From positions 1 to 52,905 of the forward strand of contig CALGKA010000115.1 in assembly GCA_937927895.1 (NCBI GenBank): a stretch of 52,905 bases of DNA, written 5' to 3'. This DNA comes from an uncultured Granulosicoccaceae bacterium. GTDB taxonomy: Bacteria > Pseudomonadota > Gammaproteobacteria > Granulosicoccales > Granulosicoccaceae. Below, one piece after another: positions 18,214-25,517 of this stretch. Position 1 is the first letter of the stretch. Every line of letters begins with the position of its first letter. The position numbers and the translations under genes were made by a program. The notes under the pieces were generated by a model, which saw nothing but the letters and a program-made list of their open reading frames with translations, ran no database searches and was not told the origin of the DNA.

Positions 18214-18810
18214 TCTTTGCAGGCGGCTGGGTTTTGGTGTGCCTTGCAGGTGCTGGGTTTTTTGAGTTGTTCTGCGGCTGTCGTTTTGGCTTGTCCTGCG
18301 GACGGCTTACGTGGGTGGCATGCGCCGTCGGCGGCTGTCGTTTTGGCTTGTTCCTGCGGACGGCTTACGTGGGTGGCATGCGTTGCCGGCGGGTGTCGTT
18401 TTGGCTTGTCCTGCGGACGGCTTACGTGGGTGGCTGCGCTGCCGGCTGCTACGAACGTGGCATGCCCTGCCGGCGGCCTTACTTTTTAAAAAGACCAAAA
18501 AGTAAGCAAAAAGTCTTCTTGCTACTTTGTTGTCCTACGGATGGCTGTGCCATTTTTTGAAATCATCTGGAATGGTGTCGCGCCCATTATTGTCAACTAT
18601 GGGCACATCCATGTGCACCGCGCTCAAAGCGCCGTCCCTGGCGCTTTGACCCCATTCCAGATGATTTCAAAAAACAACAAAAAGCGTTTAACTGCATTCA
18701 CCTCGTGAGTGACGGCACTCTACGTCGGTTTTTCGGTGTATTGGCAATGGATGGATTTGTGGTTCGCGACGCTCAGTTTGGGTTTAGTGATCTGAAAGTT
18801 TTCGTGCTCG
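18214..18810 (+). repeat. Long dispersed repeat, copy A
   Basis: The element opens with CTTTGCAGGCGGCTGG. Three GC-rich tandem units of about 57 bp follow (GGCTTGTCCTGCGGACGGC at 18288, 18344 and 18402), then the closing CCTGCCGGCGGCC. A perfect 10-bp A/T hairpin comes next (CTTACTTTTT/AAAAAGTAAG from about 18478), then the three-way junction at 18553-18674 and a tail with GTGAGTGACGGCACTCTACG and GTGGTTCGCGACGCTCAG. It is in inverted orientation to copy B (20060-20645) and direct to copy C (35766-36260). Open frames across it (rich in Cys, Gly and Leu) are by-products of the repeat, not genes. Confidence 0.9.
18553..18674 (+). other. Three-way-junction palindrome in repeat A
   Basis: The outer arms (TTTTTTGAAATCATCTGGAA and the matching TTCCAGATGATTTCAAAAAA) form a 27-bp stem with one mismatch. 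Inside are a hairpin around CACATCCATGTG and a perfect 10-bp hairpin TCAAAGCGCC/GGCGCTTTGA. In this copy the first inner hairpin is altered by extra bases (CCCATTATTG... TATGGG). Confidence 0.85.
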
Positions 18811-18859
18811 TATTGACGGATATTTGTGATTTTGTATCCGATTACTTTGCTAATTGTTG

Positions 18860-18894
18860 TTACCTGTTACCTGTTACCTGTTACCTGTTACCTA
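18860..18894. repeat. 7-bp microsatellite (TTACCTG)
   Basis: Four perfect copies and one partial copy of TTACCTG lie in direct repeat, just inside repeat A. This type of tract can change length by slippage; no gene overlaps it. Confidence 0.9.
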
Positions 18895-18922
18895 TTGCGG
18901 AGAGTTCGCTCGTCAGTTTTTA

Positions 18923-19530
18923 AGGAAGCCCGCCAGCGTAAGCGAGGGGCTAAAGACCGGTGAAGTTTGATTAATATCTAGCTTCAAAAGAAGCTAATGC
19001 AAATTCGCGGTTCTTTATAGCTTCAACAGAACCCGAAGCATTCCACCAGAAAATTCCTCGCTAACGCTAGCGGGCTTCCAAAAAGATGACGAGCGGGATT
19101 TTGGTTAAGAGCGGCTTGAAGCGCTCGTGAGGAAGCCCGCCAGCGTAAGCGAGGGACTAAAGAGCGGTGAAGTTTAATTGATATCTAGCTTCAAAAATAG
19201 CTAATGTGAATTCGCGGTTCTTTATAAAATCAACAAAATGCGAAGCATCCCACCAGAGAGTCCCTTGCTAACGCTAGCGGGCTTCCAGAAAAATGACGGG
19301 CGGATTTTGTTAAGAGCGGCTTGATGCGCTCGTGAGAAAGCCCGCCAGCGTAAGTGAAGGACTAAAGAACAGTGAAGTGTAATTATAATTCCGTATAAAA
19401 AAGAACACCGAACAATGTGCAGATCGCTCGTCATCTGCAAGGAAGCCCGCCAGCATAAGCGAGGGGCTAAAGAACAATGAAGTTTACTTATAATCTTCCA
19501 TAAAAAAGAACACCTAAAAAACGTAAGCAA
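18923..19530. repeat. Tandem array of ~206-bp units carrying REP-like motifs
   Basis: AGGAAGCCCGCCAGCGTAAG-type motifs start at 18923, 19130, 19335 (as AGAAAGCCC) and 19440, giving spacings of 207, 205 and 105 bp, so about two and a half units. Each unit also holds an inverted motif (CTAACGCTAGCGGGCTTCC near 19060 and 19265), TTGATATCTAGCTTCAAAA and TTCGCGGTTCTTTATA. The motif is the same family as in the 248-bp array at 11375-12340, but the spacer sequences are different. Confidence 0.85.
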
Positions 19531-19930
19531 CGTACGTTATCTTTTCCGATAACCCTGAATCGCAAGCGTAGGATATAAATTCCTGATGCTATTTCAGACA
19601 CTTGTTACCGAAGAACATCATTACATTGCGTGCAACATAGCTAGCATCAAATTAGATTAATTATCTTGGTATGCACGTCCCATGCTCACGCTTGTGGATT
19701 ATTCAAAAATAAAAGAACCCCGTTCGTAAAAAAAAATATTGCTAATCTTACGTTTCTTTATTTGGACTTGGGTTTATGTTTGCCGGATTTATAATACTTA
19801 AAAGAATGCAGAGCGGTGATGCTATTGAAGCCATAGGCCCTCGAAGCTTCCGAGGCCTTAAGTCCCTCGCTCACGCTGGCGGGCTTCCTAAAAAGAAAAA
19901 GATAACGAGCGTGTTCCGGAAACAGCTTAG
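19531..19930. other. Non-coding stretch with single REP-like motifs
   Basis: No credible gene is present. An isolated degenerate motif lies near 19677 (CACGTCCCATGCTCACGCTTG) and a good inverted one at about 19860-19890 (AGTCCCTCGCTCACGCTGGC). The rest is A/T-rich unique sequence. Confidence 0.5.
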
Positions 19931-20048
19931 TAACTCAATAACTCAATAACTCAATAACTCAATAACTTAATAACTCAATAACTTAATAACTTAATAACTT
20001 AATAACTTAATAACTTAATAAGTTAATTAAGTTAATAAGTTAATAAGT
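19931..20048. repeat. 8-bp minisatellite (TAACTCAA/TAACTTAA)
   Basis: About 14 direct copies of an 8-bp unit run uninterrupted. The first are mostly TAACTCAA, the middle TAACTTAA, and the last TAAGTTAA, a graded change along the array. TAAGTTAA nearly reverse-complements TAACTTAA, so the end can fold back on the middle. The unit contains TAA, so the tract is closed in translation on the plus strand. Confidence 0.9.
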
Positions 20049-20059
20049 CGGACTAACAC

Positions 20060-20645
20060 ATCAGGAATAGCCGCAAACGCGAGCGCGCAAAACATCAAAT
20101 ACCCCTAACCCTTCTGAGCGTCGCGAACCACAAACCCGTCCATTGCCACTATCCCAAAAAGCCGACGTAGAGTGCCGACACTCACGAAGTGATGTTGTAC
20201 CCGCGCTTTTTGTTGTTTTTTGAAATCATCTGGAATGGGGTCAAAGCGCTATGGATGGCGCTTTGAGCGCGGTGCACATGGATGTGCATACCGCGCGACC
20301 CCATTCCAGATGATTTCAAAAAATGGCGCCAGCCACCCCGGGGCAACAAAGTAGCAAGAAGACTTTTTGCTTACTTTTTAGTCTTTTTAAAAAGTAAGGC
20401 CGCCGGCAGGGCATGCATCGCACGTAGCCGTCCGCAGGACAAGCCAAAGCGACAAGCCAGCCAGCACAGGGCATGCATCGCACGTAGCCGTCCGCAGGAC
20501 AAGCCAAAGCGACAAGCCGCCGGCAGGGCATGCATCGCACGTAGCCGTCCGCAGGACAAGCCAAAGCGAAAAGCCGTCGGCAGGGCATGCAACCCACGTA
20601 GCCTTCCGCAGGACAAATAAAAACTACAGCCGCCTGCCAAGGCAA
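20060..20645 (-). repeat. Long dispersed repeat, copy B (inverted to copy A)
   Basis: Read on the minus strand, it opens with TTGCCTTGGCAGGCGGCTG only about 11 bases after the dbpA stop. Four GC-rich units follow (GTAGCCG or its variant GTAGCCT at 20424, 20484, 20541 and 20598 on the plus strand, period 57-60), then the conserved A/T hairpin, the three-way junction and the GTGGTTCGCGACGCTCAG tail. The tail faces copy A, so A and B form inverted ends around about 1.25 kb of other repeats. Confidence 0.9.
20216..20323 (-). other. Three-way-junction palindrome in repeat B
   Basis: The outer 27-bp stem is perfect in this copy. The first inner hairpin (GCGCGGTATGCACAT.. ATGTGCACCGCGC, one bulged base) and the second (TCAAAGCGC/GCGCTTTGA, 9 bp) leave almost no unpaired bases at the junction. 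Confidence 0.88.
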
Positions 20646-20655
20646 TAAAAAACAC

Positions 20656-22047
20656 TCAGCGTAGCGCTTTAACCTTAAACCGACGACCTTTAATCTTGCC
20701 ACCAGACAAAATATCATGCGCTGTATTTGCCATGCTGCGATTTACCGCGACATAGGCAATCTTCTGCAGTACGGTGATTTTGCCAATTTGCTCTTTGCTT
20801 AGTTCGTCTGATGCGGTGAGTGCGCCTACTATGTCGCCTGGGCGGACTTTGTCTTTTTTGCCGCCACTGATGCGTAACGTGATAGTAGATGGCAATAGCT
20901 TGTGGCTTGAGCGTTTAGCTGTGGTGTCAAAGGTTTCTATTGGAAACTTGGCACTTAGAAAATCGCTTATTTCTTCTACTTTGTAGTCTTCTTTTGGTAG
21001 AACCAGGTTAATAGCTTGGCCTTCGTTGCCTGCACGACCGGTTCTGCCGATTCGGTGAACATGGGTTTCAGCGTCGTGAGACATATCAAAGTTGATCACA
21101 GCTGAAAGCTCACTGATATCTAAACCGCGGGCGGCGACATCTGTGGCAACTAATATGGAAATACTATTGTTGGTGAAAAGAATCATAGCTTCGTCGCGCT
21201 CGTATTGCTCCAGGTCTCCGTGAAGAGCTTTTGCGGCGTAACCTTGATCTATAAGCGCTTCTGCTAGTTCCTGGCAGTGTTGTTTACGATTACAAAAAAC
21301 AATAGTCGACTCAAATTGATTGGTATCTAGAATGCTTAAGAGTATTTGTTTTTTATCTGGTTCTTCTGCGCTATAGAATACCTGGTGTATCTGGTTTTCT
21401 GTGTGCGCGGTTTCTACTCTTACTTGAAGAGGGTCATTTTGTATGGCAGTACTTATATTTTGAATTTCATCAGGGTAGGTGGCTGAGAACAATAACGTTT
21501 GTTTGACCTTATTGGTTTGACGAATGAGCTTCATGATATCGTCATAGAAGCCCATATCAAGCATTCGGTCTGCTTCATCTAGTACTAAGGTGTGTATTTT
21601 TTCAAGACTTAGAGTCTCTTTCTCAAGGTGTTTTAGAATTCTTCCGGGTGTGCCCACCACTACATGAGAGCTACGCTTGAGTGAGGCGAGCTGTTCATGC
21701 ATTGGTTTACCGCCACATAGGGTTAGCACTTTGGTATTGGATAACGTGCTTGCAAGGCGCCTGATTTCCGCAGCTACCTGGTCACTTAGTTCGCGTGTGG
21801 GACACAGCACTAAAGCTTGTGTTTGATAAATTTTAATATCAAGCTTATTTAACAAGCCAAGTGCAAATGCTGCTGTTTTGCCACTACCGGTTTTGGCTTG
21901 TGCTAACACATCTTTATTGTCAAGAATAAGCGGTAGTGTGCCCGATTGGATTGGGGTCATTTCTGTGTAGTTGAGGGCTTCAACCGATGCGATAAGCTCC
22001 GGGCGCAAACTTAACTGGTTAAAATGTCGTGGGGCAGTGGGTGTCAC
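20656..22047 (-). CDS. dbpA: DEAD-box RNA helicase DbpA
   Basis: The 463-residue ATP-dependent helicase acts in assembly of the large ribosomal subunit; in E. coli it is recruited to helix 92 of 23S rRNA. The core has Q motif TEMTPIQ, motif [61 protein letters not shown] and [10 protein letters not shown]. The C-terminal domain from about residue 390 (TITLRISGGKKDKVRPGDIVGAL, then HDILSGGKIKGRRFKVKAL) is the DbpA RNA-binding domain, which sets it apart from RhlE and other helicases. The start is a GTG at 22047. The long repeat B follows its stop almost directly. Confidence 0.94.
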   Translation of the reverse strand: MTPTAPRHFNQLSLRPELIASVEALNYTEMTPIQSGTLPLILDNKDVLAQAKTGSGKTAAFALGLLNKLDIKIYQTQALVLCPTRELSDQVAAEIRRLASTLSNTKVLTLCGGKPMHEQLASLKRSSHVVVGTPGRILKHLEKETLSLEKIHTLVLDEADRMLDMGFYDDIMKLIRQTNKVKQTLLFSATYPDEIQNISTAIQNDPLQVRVETAHTENQIHQVFYSAEEPDKKQILLSILDTNQFESTIVFCNRKQHCQELAEALIDQGYAAKALHGDLEQYERDEAMILFTNNSISILVATDVAARGLDISELSAVINFDMSHDAETHVHRIGRTGRAGNEGQAINLVLPKEDYKVEEISDFLSAKFPIETFDTTAKRSSHKLLPSTITLRISGGKKDKVRPGDIVGALTASDELSKEQIGKITVLQKIAYVAVNRSMANTAHDILSGGKIKGRRFKVKALR

Positions 22048-22281
22048 GGGCGGTGCGCCTGTCGGTCAATGTGTGTTTATTGTGGCTGTTTGCGGGGGCG
22101 GCGGGAATTAAACAGGCACATGGAGTGTGTGAAGAGCGGTAGTCTACAACACTTGGTTTTTCTATGCGGGTTGGATCGTTCACATAAGTGTCTGGATGAT
22201 ACATTTACTGGCAAACGCTGATATTCTGCGAAAAATACCATTTCTACTAACCCTATATCTGATAATCCATAGAGAATAAAA

Positions 22282-22623
22282 ATGAGCGACCTGCCAGACT
22301 GCCCCGAATGCAAAGAGGCTTACACCTATGAAGACCAAAACTTGTGCGTTTGTCCTTCATGTGGTCATGAGTGGGACAAGAACGCAATTGATCAAGAGCA
22401 AAACGTCGAAGTCATTAAAGATTCGAACGGAAATATACTTAATGATGGCGATACCATTGCTTTGGCGAAAGACCTAAAAGTGAAAGGATCGTCTACGACT
22501 TTAAAAGTCGGAACCAAAGTGAAAAATATTCGCCTGGTAGAGGGTGATCACAACATTGATTGTAAGATCGATGGGTTCGGCGCGATGAAGTTAAAGTCCG
22601 AATTCGTCAATAAAGTGATGTGA
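22282..22623 (+). CDS. yjdM: PhnA/YjdM family zinc-ribbon protein
   Basis: The 113-residue product matches E. coli YjdM (formerly PhnA, 111 residues), including [12 protein letters not shown], a second Cys pair in [16 protein letters not shown] and the near-identical [20 protein letters not shown]. The four cysteines form a zinc ribbon at the N terminus. Despite the old name, a direct role in phosphonate use is not established, and no phosphonate genes are near. The ATG at 22282 follows a purine-rich GAGAATAAAA. It is divergent from dbpA and convergent with the LysR gene, with 12 bp between stops. Confidence 0.93.
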   Translation: MSDLPDCPECKEAYTYEDQNLCVCPSCGHEWDKNAIDQEQNVEVIKDSNGNILNDGDTIALAKDLKVKGSSTTLKVGTKVKNIRLVEGDHNIDCKIDGFGAMKLKSEFVNKVM

Positions 22624-22635
22624 TTAAGGCTTGCT

Positions 22636-23598
22636 TTAACTTTCTTCAGTAATTTTAGAATCGCTAGTCTCTTCGTTGCGCCTGTGCCCGCTGGTACTTT
22701 CAAGCGTTTTTTTCTCTGAAGGGTTTATTGGCAGTGTGCCAATAAACGCATCAGCTGCCCGTGAGAGGGTCATGTCTCTCTGACGGATTAACGTTACACT
22801 ATGTGGAAAGCTGACTTCGTTTAGTGTGACTCTGGTCAGGGAGTCGTCAATTTCGCTCTCTGGCAGCAGAGTCCAGCCCAGGCCCGCGCTTGCTAATGAG
22901 CGCATGGTAGAAAAATCATTTGCCTCAACCGATACTTTGGCTTCAACTTCATGGGCGGTGAGAATTTCATCTATGGCTTTGCGTGCAAGCTTATCCTTAG
23001 GAGGCAGAATTGCTGTTGTCTGGATTAGTGTATCTAGTGTTGTTGTAGGGTTTAGTGCTAAAGAGTTGGTGTTAGCGACTGCTACTTGTAAATCAGATTG
23101 GAATAGTTCGGTATAACGCAATTTTGGTGAAAGCGTTCTAAGTGAGCTTTGGTGCAGCGGGCAAAGCGCTATTTCGATGGCACCTGTTGCGACGTTTGCG
23201 ATAGTTTCTTCAGAGCTTGCGACGCGCAGGTCGAGATCAACTTCATCAAACAGTTCTTTGTAGTCTTTCATTACTGAACACAACTGTTTTGCAGCGATAT
23301 ACTCAGTAGCCCCGATGGTGAGCTTTCCGTTAACGGTTTTGCCGATATTACAGATTACATCTTCAATGCGAGAAACTTCAAAACGTATTTGAACGGCGGT
23401 AGGAAGCAATAACCTGCCTGCCTCGGTTAAATGCACCTTACGGCCAACTCGATCAAAAAGCCGCGTTGATAAGCGAGACTCCAGTGCTGCGACTCTCTTG
23501 CTTATGGCTGGTTGCGTCAAATGAAGTGCTTTGGCAGATTTAGAGAAGGACTGTCGCTCAGCTACCTCTATGAATGCTTCCAGCGTGTCAAAGTCCAA
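22636..23598 (-). CDS. LysR family transcriptional regulator
   Basis: The helix-turn-helix reads DTLEAFIEVAERQSFSKSAKALHLTQPAISKRVAALESRL, followed by LFDRVGRKVHLTEAGRLLL, typical of LysR. The substrate-binding part is normal in length. I place the start at a TTG at 23598 because AGGTGGGG lies five to seven bases upstream and the N terminus is then the usual few residues before the helix; 320 residues result. The frame is open to 23658, which would add an atypical leader. It is divergent from the LacI-type gene, with a 240-bp gap that could hold its target site. Target and ligand are unknown. Confidence 0.85.
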   Translation of the reverse strand: MDFDTLEAFIEVAERQSFSKSAKALHLTQPAISKRVAALESRLSTRLFDRVGRKVHLTEAGRLLLPTAVQIRFEVSRIEDVICNIGKTVNGKLTIGATEYIAAKQLCSVMKDYKELFDEVDLDLRVASSEETIANVATGAIEIALCPLHQSSLRTLSPKLRYTELFQSDLQVAVANTNSLALNPTTTLDTLIQTTAILPPKDKLARKAIDEILTAHEVEAKVSVEANDFSTMRSLASAGLGWTLLPESEIDDSLTRVTLNEVSFPHSVTLIRQRDMTLSRAADAFIGTLPINPSEKKTLESTSGHRRNEETSDSKITEES

Positions 23599-23838
23599 AT
23601 TAATCCCCACCTGTAACGTTACAGTTATAGTAGGGGAGCATAGCAGAGTTGTAAACAAGTATTGCCGCGATATCCGTCAGCGTCCTGATAACTATAATAA
23701 AGAGGTATAGCAACGATCAATTGTATAAATTGAAAGTGCTCGTATGTATATCCAAAGTTGTATGCAGCGAATATAGTTACCCGGATCGGCTATGTTACCG
23801 TGGAGCCTGCTGATTAAACAAAGGTAAAGGGTAGTCGC

Positions 23839-24861
23839 TTGGCAATAAAAAAACACAAAAGGCCAACCCTAAAGGTTATCGCGAATATAGCGGGCTTAGG
23901 AGTAACTACTGTCTCAAAGGCACTAAAAGATGCGCCTGACATCGCCGACGGCACGAAACAGCGTGTGCGATTGATTGCGGAACAAGTTGGTTACAGGCCA
24001 GATGAAGCAGCGCTGCGGCTTAGAACAGGAAAAACCAACATCCTAAGTTTTGTGATGAATACCGATGACGAGGTAGATCACGTGACTTCTACGTTTATTC
24101 TGGGTATCACCAAAGCTCTTAAGTCAACTCCTTATCACTTAGTGTTGGTGCCAGTTTATGCAGCCGAAGATCCCCTGGTGCAGTTACGGCATCTTGTCGA
24201 AACACGGTCTACTGACGGGATAATCTTAACCAGAACAGAGCCCCGCGATCAGCGCTTGATGTACCTTGATCAGGTCGGCATGCCGTTTGTAACCTACGGT
24301 AGAAGCAGCATGAATCTAGAGCATGCCTATTTTGATTTTGATAGTGCAGCTTTTGGAAAAGATGCCGTTAGCAGTCTGGCTCAGCTAGGTTGCAAGCATG
24401 TAGGTGTGATTCTACCACCTATGCATTTGACTTATTCACAACTAATACACGAGGGTTTCCACCAAGGTGTTAATGAATCAAAACTAGAGAGCAGTGTATT
24501 TGAATCAATCACAATAGAAGATTCAATGGAAGAGATCTCTGAGAATATTTGTTCAGCAATGAAAAAAAGCTCACGGCCTGATGGCATTGTTTGCACCAAC
24601 GCAAAATCTACTATTGCGACACTCAACGGTATAGAAAGAGCAGGCCTTACTGTTGGCACCGACCTTCAGCTTATTACAAAACAGTCTACTGCAAATTTAC
24701 TTAAGTGGCTTGGTAAGCCGATCTACTATACTGGTGAAGATTTTAACCTGGCAGGATGCTCTGCCGCTAAAAGTTTGTTAGCGACAATAGATGGCGCACC
24801 GGTTACTGATCACCAAACTGTGGCGTACACTGAAATAGTAGGTCGAAGCGTTCTAGATTAA
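23839..24861 (+). CDS. LacI family transcriptional regulator
   Basis: The 340-residue product begins with RPTLKVIANIAGLGVTTVSKALKDAPDI, a LacI helix-turn-helix, then the hinge region RPDEAALRLRTGKTNILSFV. A periplasmic-binding-protein-like effector domain follows (DGIILTRTEPRD, YFDFDSAAFGKDAVSSL, RPDGIVCTNAKSTIATLNGIE). The N-terminal wording resembles regulators of alpha-glucoside use, but no sugar genes are adjacent, so the ligand is open. The start is a TTG at 23839 with purine-rich AAAGGTAAAGGG upstream. The next gene on this strand is the copper-radical oxidase 650 bp away. Confidence 0.9.
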   Translation: MAIKKHKRPTLKVIANIAGLGVTTVSKALKDAPDIADGTKQRVRLIAEQVGYRPDEAALRLRTGKTNILSFVMNTDDEVDHVTSTFILGITKALKSTPYHLVLVPVYAAEDPLVQLRHLVETRSTDGIILTRTEPRDQRLMYLDQVGMPFVTYGRSSMNLEHAYFDFDSAAFGKDAVSSLAQLGCKHVGVILPPMHLTYSQLIHEGFHQGVNESKLESSVFESITIEDSMEEISENICSAMKKSSRPDGIVCTNAKSTIATLNGIERAGLTVGTDLQLITKQSTANLLKWLGKPIYYTGEDFNLAGCSAAKSLLATIDGAPVTDHQTVAYTEIVGRSVLD

Positions 24862-24920
24862 ACGACTGCATGCAAGTGGTTGATTGACCTTTGAGCAAGT
24901 TCCTAACTCTACATTTTAAA

Positions 24921-25247
24921 TTATTCATGTGAGTTATTCACGGTGTCGTTAGAGACTGTTGAGTGCTTGCGAAGAATTAAGTAGAGCAAAGGCGCAAACG
25001 ACCCGGTAAATAGTGTCGCCACTACCCACGGTAGGTATTGCTTACCACGCTTACGACAATCTTCTACGATCCAATACAACACCAAAACAAGCGCGATCAC
25101 AAGATCTATAAAATATTGCCAGGTCCACAAGCTGGCCTTGAACGGGGTGATCATGCCAAGCAACCCTTCTTTAAAGAACGCTGAAAGAGTCAGTGTAAAA
25201 AGAGCAGCAAAGGCCAGATAAAGGAGTGGTTTGTTGATGTTGCTCAT
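24921..25247 (-). CDS. Small membrane protein, DUF2834-like
   Basis: The 108-residue product has three predicted membrane segments (about 8-27, 44-61, 72-92). The middle part WTWQYFIDLVIALVLVLYWIVEDCRKRGKQYLPWVVATLFTGSFAPLLYLILR fits the pattern of the DUF2834 family (a W-x-Q-x-F-x-DL start, a D-x-R-x-RG turn and a GS-x-x-PL-x-YL end). Function is unknown. It is convergent with the lacI-type gene and divergent from the oxidase gene. Confidence 0.75.
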   Translation of the reverse strand: MSNINKPLLYLAFAALFTLTLSAFFKEGLLGMITPFKASLWTWQYFIDLVIALVLVLYWIVEDCRKRGKQYLPWVVATLFTGSFAPLLYLILRKHSTVSNDTVNNSHE

Positions 25248-25517
25248 AGCGTTTGCTTCCTGTTGTTAAGTATTTATTAGCCTGATTGTTTTGGGGCCGT
25301 CCGGTAGGGTCTATCCACTCTTTAGCGCAGGAACAAAAGATTCGCGCGTGCGCACTTGAGTGGTTGTTTGAAAATTTCAGAAAAACTATTTTGAATTAAT
25401 GACTTACAGTGCTGGCTTGTCAAGCGTTAAGTGCCTTTCCGTGGTATGAAACTTGCCGCAAACCCTATGATTCCTCCACAAATGCCGGGTATTCGAACCA
25501 CCGGCGGGTTTTAGATT

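Noticed and set aside
18133..18560. Overlapping open frames of 60-130 codons on both strands, rich in Cys, Gly, Leu and Ala
   Set aside because: They lie wholly in the GC-rich tandem head of repeat A, recur in the same form in repeats B and C, have no ribosome sites, and change frame between units.
19931..20048. CRISPR-like look of the short-unit array
   Set aside because: Units are 8 bp with no spacers, and no cas genes are nearby; it is a minisatellite.
20282..20717. Open frames of 94-133 codons over repeat B, one reading into the end of dbpA
   Set aside because: Same repeat-derived frames as in copy A; the overlap with dbpA is antisense or out of frame, and unit-to-unit periodicity explains the openness.
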